Assembly: GCF_004117855.1 (NCBI RefSeq)
Contig: NZ_QWBW01000007.1
Location: 62,517-126,516 of the forward strand
DNA: 64,000 nucleotides
Origin: Modicisalibacter coralii
Lineage (GTDB): Bacteria; Pseudomonadota; Gammaproteobacteria; Pseudomonadales; Halomonadaceae
Reading direction: 5' to 3'
This document shows positions 56,183 to 64,000 of this stretch, in pieces; position 1 is the first letter of the stretch; each line of letters opens with the position of its first letter. The position numbers and the translations under genes were made by a program. The notes under the pieces are model-generated. The model did no database searches. It saw nothing but the letters and a program-made list of their open reading frames with translations, and was not told the DNA's origin.

Positions 56183-57244
56183 ATGAGCAACAGGACCGCC
56201 AAACCGGTGTCCAGCGGGGAAAAGTACCGCAACGAACACGGTGCGACCGCGATCAAGGACGGCATGAAGCAGCGCAGGCAGCAGGAGGCGGACAACCCCG
56301 CCCTCGGCCGTAAGCCGAAGTGGCTGCGTGCCCAGATACCCGGTGGTGAACGCTTCGATGCCGTGAAGCGCAATGTCTCGGAACACCGGTTAAGCACCGT
56401 GTGCGCCGAATCCCACTGCCCCAACATGGGCGAATGCTGGAGCAACGGCACCGCCACCATCATGCTGATGGGCTCGGTGTGTACCCGCGCCTGCCGCTTC
56501 TGCGCCGTCGACACCGGCAACCCCAAGGGCTGGCTGGATGCCGAGGAACCCGAGAACACCGCCAAGTCCGTCGAGTTGATGGGCCTGCGCTACATCGTGC
56601 TCACCTCGGTGGATCGTGACGACCTGGCCGATGGCGGTGCCGGCCATTACGCCGACTGCATCCGCGCCATCAAGGCCCGCACGCCCGAGGTGGTGGTCGA
56701 GGCGCTGACCCCGGACTTCGACGCGGTGCCCGCCTACGTCGAACGCGTCGTCGACTCGGGCCTGGAAGTCTTCGCCCAGAACGTCGAGACCGTGGAACGT
56801 CTCACTCATCGCGTCCGCGATGCCCGCGCCGGCTACCGCAAGACCCTCGACGTGCTCGCCCACGCCAAGCGCCACCGGCCCGACATCCTCACCAAGACCA
56901 GCCTGATGCTCGGCCTCGGCGAGACCGACGAGGAGATCCTCCAGACCTTCGATGACCTGCGGGCCATCGGCGTCGACATCGTCACCCTGGGCCAGTATCT
57001 GCGCCCCACCCGCAACCACCTGCCGGTGGAACGCTGGGTGACGCCGGAGGAATTCGAGCGCTATCGCCAGCAGGGCCTCGAGAAGGGCTTCATGGAAGTG
57101 CCCTCCGGCCCCCTGGTGCGTTCCAGCTACCGGGCCGACCGGGTCTTCGAGAACAACAACCTGGGGCTGGAACTCGCCTCCCCCGCCCAGGTTCCCGGCC
57201 AGGAAGCCGATCCCAACCGGATTCCCACCCTCAACGTCAGCTGA
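56183..57244 (+). CDS. lipA: Lipoyl synthase
   Basis: 353 aa. Radical-SAM enzyme with the auxiliary cluster motif Cys-x4-Cys-x5-Cys ([12 protein letters not shown]) and the SAM-cluster motif CTRACRFC. It ends with the conserved RSSYRAD segment that supplies the sacrificial-cluster Ser. It inserts sulfur into octanoyl-protein, as needed for the E2 lipoyl domains encoded in this window. lipB is not adjacent. A clean terminator follows. Confidence 0.97.
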   Translation: MSNRTAKPVSSGEKYRNEHGATAIKDGMKQRRQQEADNPALGRKPKWLRAQIPGGERFDAVKRNVSEHRLSTVCAESHCPNMGECWSNGTATIMLMGSVCTRACRFCAVDTGNPKGWLDAEEPENTAKSVELMGLRYIVLTSVDRDDLADGGAGHYADCIRAIKARTPEVVVEALTPDFDAVPAYVERVVDSGLEVFAQNVETVERLTHRVRDARAGYRKTLDVLAHAKRHRPDILTKTSLMLGLGETDEEILQTFDDLRAIGVDIVTLGQYLRPTRNHLPVERWVTPEEFERYRQQGLEKGFMEVPSGPLVRSSYRADRVFENNNLGLELASPAQVPGQEADPNRIPTLNVS

Positions 57245-57273
57245 CCCGCCGGCCCGAGCGTCATCACCCTGTC

Positions 57274-57309
57274 ACGCCGCCGGACTCTCATGGGAGAGTC
57301 CGGCGGCGT
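57274..57309 (+). terminator. Terminator hairpin after lipA
   Basis: Perfect 16-bp stem (left arm begins acgccgccgg, right arm ends ccggcggcgt) with a 4-nt atgg loop, 30 nt past the lipA stop. The downstream T-run is short (cgttgc). Confidence 0.75.
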
Positions 57310-57445
57310 CGTTGCGTGCCGCTTGCTGCGCCGATACGCCGGCGCCGGACGCGTTCCCGTTCGGCCATCCTGTCGACAGCACACGGCAGGCCGTCCGGCT
57401 GCCGCCGGGCGGGCCTTTTCCGTGACCCGGCATTGTGCTGTACTA

Positions 57446-57469
57446 TTATGTAGTAAAATGACTACATAA
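57446..57469. promoter_or_regulatory. AT-rich perfect palindrome upstream of pyk
   Basis: Arms ttatgtagt and actacataa around a 6-nt aaaatg centre, a perfect 9-bp inverted repeat in GC-rich surroundings. It is about 130 nt before the pyk ATG and likely overlaps its promoter, so an operator is plausible. HexR sites of gammaproteobacteria also contain TGTA...TACA but with a different spacing. Confidence 0.55.
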
Positions 57470-57600
57470 ACGGATGCCACCTGCCCGGCGCCTGTCGCCC
57501 GGAAAAAAACGGTTTCCGCATTCAGGCTTTCTTGCCACCTTTATAGTCAGGCTCACGAAACGGCCAGGCTCACGAAAAGCGGCCCGCTAAGGAGATACTC

Positions 57601-59073
57601 ATGCCGGAAGCATTGCACGGCCACGCCCCGATTCGTCGTACCAAGATCGTCGCCACGCTCGGCCCCGCCAGCGATCGCGAGGGCGTGCTCGACGCGATGA
57701 TCAAGGCCGGCGTCGATGTGGTACGCCTCAACTTCTCCCACGGCTCTGCCGATGACCACCGCCGCCGCCTGGCCGCGGTGCGCGAGGCCGCCGAGCGTCA
57801 CGGCCGCAGCGTTGCCGCCCTCGGCGACCTGCAGGGGCCCAAGATCCGCATCGCCCGCTTCGCCGAGGGCGCGGTGACCCTCGAGACCGGCCAGCCCTTC
57901 GTCCTCGACGTCTCGCTGGAACGCGATGCCGGTGACGCCACCCGGGTCGGCTGCGACTACAAGGCCCTCGCCGAGGACGTCGCCCCGGGCGACGTGCTGC
58001 TGCTCGACGACGGCCGCCTCGAGCTCGCGGTGGAGCGGGTCGAGCCGCCGCGGGTGCACACCACGGTGCGCGTCGGCGGCAAGCTCTCCAACAACAAGGG
58101 CATCAACAAGCAGGGCGGCGGGCTCTCCGCCGCCGCGCTCACCGACAAGGACCGCGAGGATCTCAAGACCGCCATCGACATCGGCGTCGACTATCTCGCG
58201 GTGTCCTTCCCGCGCTCGGCGGCCGACATGCAGCTCGCCCGCGAGCTGCTCGGCGAGGCCGGCGCGGAGATCGGCCTGGTGGCCAAGGTCGAGCGCGCCG
58301 AGGCGGTCGCCGACGCCGAGACCCTGGACGGCATCATCCGCGCCAGCGAGGCGGTGATGGTGGCCCGTGGCGACCTCGGCGTGGAGATCGGCGACGCCCA
58401 GTTGATCGGCGTGCAGAAGCGCCTGATCCAGCGCGCCCGCTCGCTCAACCGCGCGGTGATCACCGCCACCCAGATGATGGAGTCGATGATCGACTCGCCG
58501 CTGCCCACCCGCGCCGAGGTGTTCGACGTCGCCAACGCCGTGCTCGACGGCACCGACGCGGTGATGCTCTCCGCCGAGACCGCCGCCGGCGACTACCCGG
58601 TGGAGACCATCGAGGCGATGACCCGGCTGTGCCTGGGCGCCGAACGCGAGCGCAGCGCCCAGGAATCCAAGCACCGCATCCACGAGGGCTTCTCGCGGAT
58701 CGACGAGACGGTGGCACTGTCCGCCATGTATGCCGCCAACCACCTCTCCGGGGTGGCGGCGATCGCCTGCATGACCGCTACCGGCTACACGCCGCTGATC
58801 GCCTCCCGCATCCGTTCCGGCCTGCCCATCGTCGGCCTCGCTCACAGCCCCATCGCCCAGCGGCGCATGGCGCTGTATCGCGGGGTGGTCTCGCTGCCCT
58901 TCGACACCACCGACATCCCCGCCGAGGGCCTCGACGCGCGTGCCCTGCAGGTGCTGCGCGAGCGCGGCATCGCCCAGGACGGCGATCACGTGATCCTCAC
59001 CCGTGGCGATCACATGAACGCCCACGGCGGCACCAATACCCTGAAGATCCTCGATCTGGGGGCCGAGGCATGA
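57601..59073 (+). CDS. pykA: Pyruvate kinase
   Basis: 490 aa with TAAGGAG before the ATG. The motifs [34 protein letters not shown], the divalent-metal/substrate region [40 protein letters not shown] (with the catalytic Lys) and [45 protein letters not shown] are complete. It makes pyruvate and ATP from phosphoenolpyruvate. Overlaps mgsA by 4 nt, tying lower glycolysis to the methylglyoxal bypass. Confidence 0.96.
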   Translation: MPEALHGHAPIRRTKIVATLGPASDREGVLDAMIKAGVDVVRLNFSHGSADDHRRRLAAVREAAERHGRSVAALGDLQGPKIRIARFAEGAVTLETGQPFVLDVSLERDAGDATRVGCDYKALAEDVAPGDVLLLDDGRLELAVERVEPPRVHTTVRVGGKLSNNKGINKQGGGLSAAALTDKDREDLKTAIDIGVDYLAVSFPRSAADMQLARELLGEAGAEIGLVAKVERAEAVADAETLDGIIRASEAVMVARGDLGVEIGDAQLIGVQKRLIQRARSLNRAVITATQMMESMIDSPLPTRAEVFDVANAVLDGTDAVMLSAETAAGDYPVETIEAMTRLCLGAERERSAQESKHRIHEGFSRIDETVALSAMYAANHLSGVAAIACMTATGYTPLIASRIRSGLPIVGLAHSPIAQRRMALYRGVVSLPFDTTDIPAEGLDARALQVLRERGIAQDGDHVILTRGDHMNAHGGTNTLKILDLGAEA

Positions 59074-59549
59074 ACGCCCAGCGCCCCAGCCGCGATACCC
59101 GGCGCACCCTGCCGGGTCGCAAGCGGATTGCGCTGATCGCTCACGACGGCAAGAAGCAGGAATTGCTGGACTGGGCGGGGCACTGGCGCGAGACCCTGGC
59201 ACAGCATGAGCTGCTGGGCACCGGCACCACGGCCAGGCGCGTCGCCGATGCCCTGGGCCTGCCGGTCGAAGGACTGATGAGCGGCCCTCTGGGGGGCGAT
59301 CAGCAGATCGGCGCCCGCATCGCCGAGCAGCGTCTCGACCTGCTGATCTTCTTCTGGGATCCGTTCTCGCCGATGCCCCACGACCCGGACGTCAAGGCCC
59401 TGCTGCGCCTGGCCGCGCTGTGGAACGTGCCGGTCGCCTGCAACGCCGCCAGCGCCGACTTCATCATCACCTCGCCCTATCTGTCGGAAAATCACGACGT
59501 CGATGTTCCCGACGCCAGCGACTGGGTCGCCTCGCGTACCCAGCCCTGA
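59070..59549 (+). CDS. mgsA: Methylglyoxal synthase
   Basis: 159 aa from the ATG overlapping the pyk stop (ATGA). [20 protein letters not shown] (with the catalytic-loop His and Asp), [38 protein letters not shown] and [47 protein letters not shown] are diagnostic. It converts dihydroxyacetone phosphate to methylglyoxal and phosphate, relieving phosphosugar build-up. Expression together with pyruvate kinase is a sensible safety valve. Confidence 0.96.
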   Translation: MNAQRPSRDTRRTLPGRKRIALIAHDGKKQELLDWAGHWRETLAQHELLGTGTTARRVADALGLPVEGLMSGPLGGDQQIGARIAEQRLDLLIFFWDPFSPMPHDPDVKALLRLAALWNVPVACNAASADFIITSPYLSENHDVDVPDASDWVASRTQP

Positions 59550-59575
59550 GGGCCCGAGCCCCCTGGCGAGACGTG

Positions 59576-59613
59576 AAAAGGCGCCCCCGATCACTATCGG
59601 GGGCGCCTTTTTT
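59576..59613 (+). terminator. Rho-independent terminator after pyk-mgsA, probably bidirectional
   Basis: A perfect 12-bp stem GGCGCCCCCGAT / ATCGGGGGCGCC with a cact loop is flanked by AAAA on the left and TTTTTT on the right. It ends mgsA on the plus strand, and the A-run gives a T-run for the convergent minus-strand gene. Confidence 0.92.
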
Positions 59614-59659
59614 CGCGACGAGCCATCGGATCAGCGCGGGTGGCGGACCCGCGACAGGC

Positions 59660-62170
59660 TCAGGAAGAGCGCTTCGGCGGCGTGCGCTTGCGACGGTTGC
59701 CGGTGGTGCGCTGGCCCGGCTCCTTGCCCGCCGCCTCGGGGTTCGTGGTGCCCTCGCTCGCCCCCGATCGCTGGGTTTCCGATGCCGCCTGACCCGCTGG
59801 CTGCGCCGCCGGTGGGGCTTCCGCGAGTGTCTCGGCCGTGTCATCGCCTGACGCTTCACCGTCCTGCGCCGTGCGCGCCCCGGACTGGCGCTTTCCGGAG
59901 GCGACCGCTTCGGCCTCGGCTTTCTCGACCTCGGCCTTGCCGGTCTCGCCACCGAGGGCCGTCACCGGAGACGCGTCGCGCACCGCCTGACGCGCCCGAA
60001 GGAACAACGTTCTGACCTTTTCCAGGCGATCCTGGGTGCGACCCGAGAGCGGCGCACTGGCTTCGACCACGTGCTCGATGTGCTGCAGCTGCGCGTCGAT
60101 GGTCTCGGCACTCTCGCCTTCCAGCAGGGTCGGTAGCGCGCCGAGCGCGGCCTGCGGGTCGAGCTTGAGAATGAAGAACTGCTCGCGCACCAGCGCCTTG
60201 AACCGTTCGAGGTCGAGATTGGGCTCGACTTCGGCGCGGGTCGCCTTGAGGCGCTGGAAATTGCGCTCGTCGGTCGACGGAGCCCCGCCGAGCACGAAGA
60301 TGATCGCCCGCATCACGGCATCGTGAACATCGCCCTGATCGATCCTGGCGCGCATCTCTTCGCGGCGCTGGCTGACGAAGCGACGGTGCTCCGGCTCCTG
60401 CCCGGGGCGGCGGCTCGGCACCGCGCCGCGATCGACGCCCAACCCGGCCAGGATCTGCAGCCAGGGCTGGCCATAGATCTCCATGAACGCCCACTCGGTG
60501 GCGCGGTCACGCACATCGCGATAACTGTCCAGCATGCGCACGATGTCGTCGGAGAGCATGCGTTCGGCGATCCGGAAGGGGTTGTTCTCCCCCGCCCGGG
60601 CGCGGTTGGCACGGACGTAATCGGCCATCACCGGCAACGGGACGGTCGCCGGATTGCGATCCGACAGCAGCTTGTAGCCCAGCCGGATGGGGTGCATGCG
60701 GCGAATCCAGCGTGCCGCTTCGGGGGTCATCAGGGCATGCATCCAGGGCTGCAGGTAGCGCTGGTAGAGCCCCAGGTTGATCTCCGACAGCCGCGCCACG
60801 GTGGCAAAGCGCCGCTCGTCCTCGTGCAGCGGCTGGACGATCTCGTCGACATCCTTGAGGCCCCGCGGCGTGAACTCGAGCAGGTAATCGCCGTCGACCG
60901 GCGCTGCCTCGCTGGGCGGGCGCTCGGTGACCTGCGTCTCGTAGAGACCCGGGGGCAAGATGTCGATGTAGTCCATGTTGGCGGTGAACTCGGCATGCTC
61001 CTTGCGCGAGACGCTGCCCGACACGAAAATCCCCAGATGGCCGGTGGTATCGTGGACACAGTAGACGATGGTCTGCTCGTTGGCCTGGATGTCCTCGACG
61101 CTGTCGTAGAGGTCGGTGATCCAGCCCAGCGCCTGGGGCGGCGGCGTGATGTCATCGCCCTTGGAACAGAACACCACGATCGGCGAGCGGATGTTGCGCA
61201 GGTCGATGCGGCGCCCGTCGCGGGTCAGCAACTGGGCGGTGCTCAGGCGATTGCCGACGAACAGATTGTCGACGATGTACTGGATCTCCTCGCCGGCCAG
61301 CACCACGTGTCCGCCCCACCAGCGTTCGAATTCGAGGTAGCGATCGGCCTCGGTGTCGATGTTGGCGAACAGCCGGTACTGCTTGGTCCAGAGCGTGTTG
61401 GCCGGATTGAGCTTCTCGAAGTTCTGCACCAGCCAGGCGCCGTCGAAGTTGCCGGCCCCCAGGTCGCTGGCGAAGGCGGTGACCCAGCTGCCGCCGGTCA
61501 TGCCGCCGCTGTAGCGCATCGGCGCCTTGCCGCGCTCGCCGGCCCAGTAGGACAGCGGTGCGCCGGCGATCAGGATGGGCCCGAAGCAGTCGGGCTCGAG
61601 CGCCGCCGCCATCATCAGCTGCCAGCCGGCCTGACAGTTGCCCACCACCATCGGTTTTTCGACGGTCTGGGGGTGACGCGCGATCACCTCGTGGAGGAAA
61701 TGCGCCTCGGCCTCGACGACGTCCAGCACGGTCTGCCCGGGCACCGGAAACGGCAGAAAGCCGATGAAGTAGCACGGATGCCCGGCACGCAGCGCCACGC
61801 CGATCTCGCTGTCGGGCTTGAAGCCGCCGATGCCGGGCCCGTGGCCGGCACGCGGGTCGACGACCACGAAGGGCCGCCGGTCCTCGTCGATCTCGATGCC
61901 CTCGGGGGGCACGATGCGCATCAACTCGTAGTTGACCGGACGCGGCAAGTCGCGCCCGTCGACGAGCAGTTCGACCTCGAATCCCAGCACGCTGGGGCGG
62001 GTCTGCTCCATATGCTCGAGATACTGATTCCCGCGCTGGCGCATGACGTCGAGATACAGCACGCTGCGCTCGACGGTGTCGCGCCAGTAGTCGATGGCGG
62101 CCTGACCGAGCCCCAGGGGGTCCCAGAACGCCGACATCGTCCGCGCGAGAGAAGCTTGAACGGGAAGCAT
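59660..62170 (-). CDS. DUF3141 / PHA-synthase-like alpha/beta hydrolase
   Basis: 836 aa from the ATG at 62170 with GGAG 8 nt ahead; the longer frame upstream overlaps the amt control region. Residues 100-390 show a polyhydroxyalkanoate-synthase-like alpha/beta-hydrolase: nucleophile Cys179 in VVGNCQAGWQ, Asp339 in VFCSKGDDITPP and His378 in TTGHLGIFVSG. The later part (about 400-740) is helical and specific to DUF3141. The last 100 residues are a low-complexity Ala/Thr/Glu tail ending in basic residues. There is no phaE, phaR or phasin gene nearby. Whether it polymerises or hydrolyses acyl-thioesters is unknown. Confidence 0.8.
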   Translation of the reverse strand: MLPVQASLARTMSAFWDPLGLGQAAIDYWRDTVERSVLYLDVMRQRGNQYLEHMEQTRPSVLGFEVELLVDGRDLPRPVNYELMRIVPPEGIEIDEDRRPFVVVDPRAGHGPGIGGFKPDSEIGVALRAGHPCYFIGFLPFPVPGQTVLDVVEAEAHFLHEVIARHPQTVEKPMVVGNCQAGWQLMMAAALEPDCFGPILIAGAPLSYWAGERGKAPMRYSGGMTGGSWVTAFASDLGAGNFDGAWLVQNFEKLNPANTLWTKQYRLFANIDTEADRYLEFERWWGGHVVLAGEEIQYIVDNLFVGNRLSTAQLLTRDGRRIDLRNIRSPIVVFCSKGDDITPPPQALGWITDLYDSVEDIQANEQTIVYCVHDTTGHLGIFVSGSVSRKEHAEFTANMDYIDILPPGLYETQVTERPPSEAAPVDGDYLLEFTPRGLKDVDEIVQPLHEDERRFATVARLSEINLGLYQRYLQPWMHALMTPEAARWIRRMHPIRLGYKLLSDRNPATVPLPVMADYVRANRARAGENNPFRIAERMLSDDIVRMLDSYRDVRDRATEWAFMEIYGQPWLQILAGLGVDRGAVPSRRPGQEPEHRRFVSQRREEMRARIDQGDVHDAVMRAIIFVLGGAPSTDERNFQRLKATRAEVEPNLDLERFKALVREQFFILKLDPQAALGALPTLLEGESAETIDAQLQHIEHVVEASAPLSGRTQDRLEKVRTLFLRARQAVRDASPVTALGGETGKAEVEKAEAEAVASGKRQSGARTAQDGEASGDDTAETLAEAPPAAQPAGQAASETQRSGASEGTTNPEAAGKEPGQRTTGNRRKRTPPKRSS

Positions 62171-62301
62171 GAGTGGGCTCCGATGAAATTTGCTGCACTG
62201 CAAGATCAGCATAACGCCATCCGGGCGTGGTTGCAGCCGGCAATCATGAAAATCGGGCCTGCGGGCGAATGCGCCAAACCGTGGCATCGAGCCCGCCCGA
62301 A

Positions 62302-62318
62302 AGCACAAAAATAGTGCA
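62302..62318. promoter_or_regulatory. NtrC binding site 1
   Basis: AGCAC-AAAAATA-GTGCA fits the NtrC consensus TGCAC-N7-GTGCA with one arm base different. Its centre is about 130 nt before the predicted sigma-54 start site of amt. Confidence 0.75.
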
Positions 62319-62333
62319 CAAGATCCCCGACGA

Positions 62334-62350
62334 CGCACCCGAATAGCGCA
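62334..62350. promoter_or_regulatory. NtrC binding site 2
   Basis: CGCAC-CCGAATA-GCGCA is a weaker NtrC-type site. Its centre is 32 bp from site 1, about three helical turns, so both dimers would face the same side of the DNA, as at enteric glnAp2. Confidence 0.6.
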
Positions 62351-62412
62351 CCACGCGCACCAGAAACGCTCACCCTGCGCCCAAGCCGTTGAGAAATGGC
62401 GACAAAAAAAGC

Positions 62413-62429
62413 TGGCACAAAACGTGCAA
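62413..62429 (+). promoter_or_regulatory. Sigma-54 promoter for amt
   Basis: TGGCAC-AAAAC-GTGCAA has the -24 GG (62414-62415) and -12 GC (62426-62427) at the obligatory spacing; only the first base of the TTGCA half differs. The start site would fall near 62439, giving a leader of about 60 nt before the amt ATG. Confidence 0.75.
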
Positions 62430-62499
62430 GCCCCTTTATCGCAGTGCACGACCCCGCTAGTTCACCGCAACGAACCCGTAGACAACGAACTCACACGCC

Positions 62500-63693
62500 A
62501 TGACTGACATTCCCTCGAGTGCCGACGTACTGTTCCTGCTGCTGGGCGCCTGCATGGTACTGGCCATGCACGCCGGCTTCGCCTTCCTGGAAGTGGGTAC
62601 GGTACGCGCCAAGAATCAGGTCAACGCCCTGGTCAAGATCATCACCGACTTCGCCGCCTCGACGCTGGCCTACTTCGTGGTCGGCTACGCTATCGCCTAT
62701 GGCAATGGCTTCTTCGCCAGCGCCGAGCAGCTCTCGCTCGACCACGGTTACGGCCTGGTCAAGTTCTTCTTCCTGCTGACCTTCGCCGCGGCGATCCCGG
62801 CGATCATCTCCGGGGGCATCGCCGAGCGGGCACGCTTCTACCCGCAGTTCACCGCCACGCTGCTGCTGGTGGGCCTGGCCTATCCCACCTTCGAAGGCAT
62901 CGTCTGGAACGGCAACTGGCAGATCCAGGCCTGGCTGCAAGCGACCTTCGGCCAGCCCTTCCATGACTTCGCCGGCTCCCTGGTGGTCCACGGCTTCGGT
63001 GGCTGGGTCGCGCTGGTCGCCGTGCTGCTGCTGGGTGCGCGCCGTGGCCGCTATCCGCGACATGGCGCGGTGGCCGCCCATCCACCCTCGAGCATACCCT
63101 TCCTGGCGCTGGGGTCCTGGACGCTGACGGTCGGCTGGTTCGGTTTCAACGTGATGTCCGCCCAGACACTCGACGGCATCAGCGGACTGGTCGCCGTCAA
63201 CTCGCTGATGGCGATGGTCGGCGGCATCCTCGCGGCGATGGCGCTGGGCCGCAACGACCCCGGCTTCATTCACAACGGCCCCCTGGCGGGCCTGGTGGCG
63301 GTCTGCGCCGGCTCGGATCTCATGCACCCGATCGGTGCGCTGGCCACCGGCGCGGTGGCCGGCGCGCTGTTCGTGGTGCTGTTCACGCAGACGCAGAACC
63401 GCTGGCGTATCGACGACGTGCTGGGGGTCTGGCCCCTGCACGGGATCTGCGGCGCCTGGGGCGGTATCGCCGCCGGGCTGTTCGGTCAGCCGGCGCTGGG
63501 GGGCCTGGGCGGCATCAGTCTCGCCTCGCAATGCGCGGGAACGCTGCTGGGCATCGTCCTGGCACTGATCGCCGGGACCGTCATCTATGGCGGGTTGAAG
63601 GCCATCGTCGGCATTCGCCTCAGCGAAGAGCAGGAATTCGAGGGCGCCGACCTGTCGCTGCACAAGATCAGCGCCACACCGGGTCGTGACTGA
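62500..63693 (+). CDS. amt: Ammonium transporter
   Basis: 397 aa with about eleven membrane helices and no cleaved signal obvious (it begins DVLFLLLGACMVLAMHAGFAFLEVGTVRAKNQVNALVK). The conserved gate and pore segments are present: FFLLTFAAAIPAIISGGIAERA, DFAGSLVVHGFGGWVALVA with the first pore His, and LGVWPLHGICGAWGGIAAGLF with the second. It moves ammonium across the inner membrane. The start has a weak ribosome-binding site. No glnK gene is beside it, although the NtrC/sigma-54 control region says it is a nitrogen-limitation gene. Confidence 0.95.
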   Translation: MTDIPSSADVLFLLLGACMVLAMHAGFAFLEVGTVRAKNQVNALVKIITDFAASTLAYFVVGYAIAYGNGFFASAEQLSLDHGYGLVKFFFLLTFAAAIPAIISGGIAERARFYPQFTATLLLVGLAYPTFEGIVWNGNWQIQAWLQATFGQPFHDFAGSLVVHGFGGWVALVAVLLLGARRGRYPRHGAVAAHPPSSIPFLALGSWTLTVGWFGFNVMSAQTLDGISGLVAVNSLMAMVGGILAAMALGRNDPGFIHNGPLAGLVAVCAGSDLMHPIGALATGAVAGALFVVLFTQTQNRWRIDDVLGVWPLHGICGAWGGIAAGLFGQPALGGLGGISLASQCAGTLLGIVLALIAGTVIYGGLKAIVGIRLSEEQEFEGADLSLHKISATPGRD

Positions 63694-63724
63694 TCCCGTG
63701 GCCGGGCTCGTCAGGCCGCGGACG

Positions 63725-63750
63725 ACGCCCGAACGGCCGGGTTCGGGCGT
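63725..63750. terminator. Hairpin between amt and the convergent partial gene
   Basis: Perfect 10-bp arms acgcccgaac / gttcgggcgt around a 6-nt ggccgg centre, 31 nt past the amt stop. A T-run is nearly absent (tgccccg), so the terminator call is moderate. Confidence 0.55.
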
Positions 63751-63759
63751 TGCCCCGTG

Positions 63760-64000
63760 TCAGGGTCCGGGGAAGCCGGGAGCGCGCGGCGCCTCGCCGG
63801 AGGCGCCAGCGTCTCGCGGCGCGTCGCCGGCCTCGGACGGTTCGTCGCCCCCGGGCCTCGCCGCCGGCGGCCGGGTCATCTCGCGGGCCTCGTCGGCGTC
63901 GTAGCCGCTGCGCTGCCGACGGGTCTGCCAGGCCAGCGCGCCCAACCCGGCCACGACGCCGTACTTGAGCGCCTTGCCCAGCAGGCCGCGGCCGTGACGA
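63760..64000 (-). CDS. Hypothetical protein (partial, C-terminal 79 residues)
   Basis: The frame enters from the right edge as RHGRGLLGKALKYGVVAGLGALAWQTRR, a glycine-zipper-like hydrophobic stretch, then a polar Pro/Ala/Gly/Glu-rich tail ending GFPGP. The hydrophobic part loosely recalls DUF533/TerB-type proteins, but their following domain is missing. The start lies outside the window. Confidence 0.5.
   Translation of the reverse strand, partial: RHGRGLLGKALKYGVVAGLGALAWQTRRQRSGYDADEAREMTRPPAARPGGDEPSEAGDAPRDAGASGEAPRAPGFPGP

Larger units (their letters stand above)
62171..62499. other. Control region upstream of amt
   Basis: 329 nt without a gene. It contains two NtrC-like sites and a sigma-54-like promoter pointing to amt, described separately. 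The promoter of the minus-strand DUF3141 gene must also lie here, but I see no clear sigma-70 pair. Confidence 0.7.

Noticed and set aside
59660-62170. A start 93 codons further upstream for the DUF3141 protein
   Set aside because: That extension would overlap the NtrC/sigma-54 region of amt, has unlikely composition (Cys/Phe-rich) and no good ribosome-binding site; the ATG at 62170 has GGAG.

Overview
The window is GC-rich chromosomal DNA from a gammaproteobacterium. It most resembles the halophilic family Halomonadaceae. The reasons are an ectoine hydroxylase (EctD), acidic predicted proteins, and a gene set (dnaX-ybaB-recR-rnd, topA with a DUF6586-type neighbour, yqjD/yqjE/yqjK, yejM, FNR/Anr) typical of that part of the Gammaproteobacteria. 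I see no insertion sequence, prophage, CRISPR array, rRNA or tRNA. The one RNA gene is the 4.5S (SRP) RNA.

Layout. 1-4736: end of a class II glutamine amidotransferase, a membrane-anchored VWA protein and a small membrane protein on the minus strand, then an oligopeptidase B-type S9 peptidase. 4846-10359 (minus): a replication/repair/RNA operon dnaX-ybaB-recR-rnd-ycgL-ycgN, preceded by an orphan Cas2/SinR-like small protein. 10695-10802 (minus): ffs. 11047-14327 (plus): an ATP-grasp ligase followed by a 674-aa protein with a papain-like Cys/His/Asn arrangement, the best candidate here for an undescribed system. 14453-22140: a tripartite tricarboxylate transporter (tctCBA) facing away from an unusual operon iclR-tctD-tctE-binding protein-tlyA, in which every junction is a 4-nt overlap. 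22183-27712: MscK-type channel, outer-membrane phospholipase A and the YqjD/YqjE/YqjK trio. 27844-32489: a lipid A module (PmrA-like box, PAP2 phosphatase, EptA, small membrane protein), convergent with a YejM/PbgA homologue. 32623-40392: EgtB, a small nucleotide-binding-type protein, an HI0933 flavoprotein, a SpoIIAA-like protein, Anr/FNR with all four cluster cysteines, an FMN glutamate synthase-like protein and a DUF4202 protein.

40528-49630: ectD, then a branched-chain 2-oxoacid dehydrogenase operon (E1 alpha, E1 beta, E2) that ends in a Hanks-type Ser/Thr kinase gene, facing an Aquifex-type aconitase. 49676-55804 (minus): topA, DUF6586 protein, small protein, MetE-like methyltransferase, transglutaminase, NYN nuclease. 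56183-59549 (plus): lipA, then pyk-mgsA. 59660-64000: a DUF3141/PHA-synthase-like protein, amt behind what reads as a textbook NtrC/sigma-54 control region, and the end of a small protein.

How the genes relate. Carbon metabolism is prominent: carboxylate uptake with its own sensors, branched-chain keto acid oxidation, aconitase, pyruvate kinase and methylglyoxal synthase. A second theme is the envelope (PldA, MscK, EptA, YejM, YqjDEK). The most interesting leads are the ATP-grasp/papain-like pair, the kinase inside the bkd operon, the PmrA-like box before the PAP2-eptA operon, a C8 run in dnaX that could yield a gamma-like product, and the orphan Cas2-like protein. All functional calls are by reading protein and DNA motifs; no database search was run.
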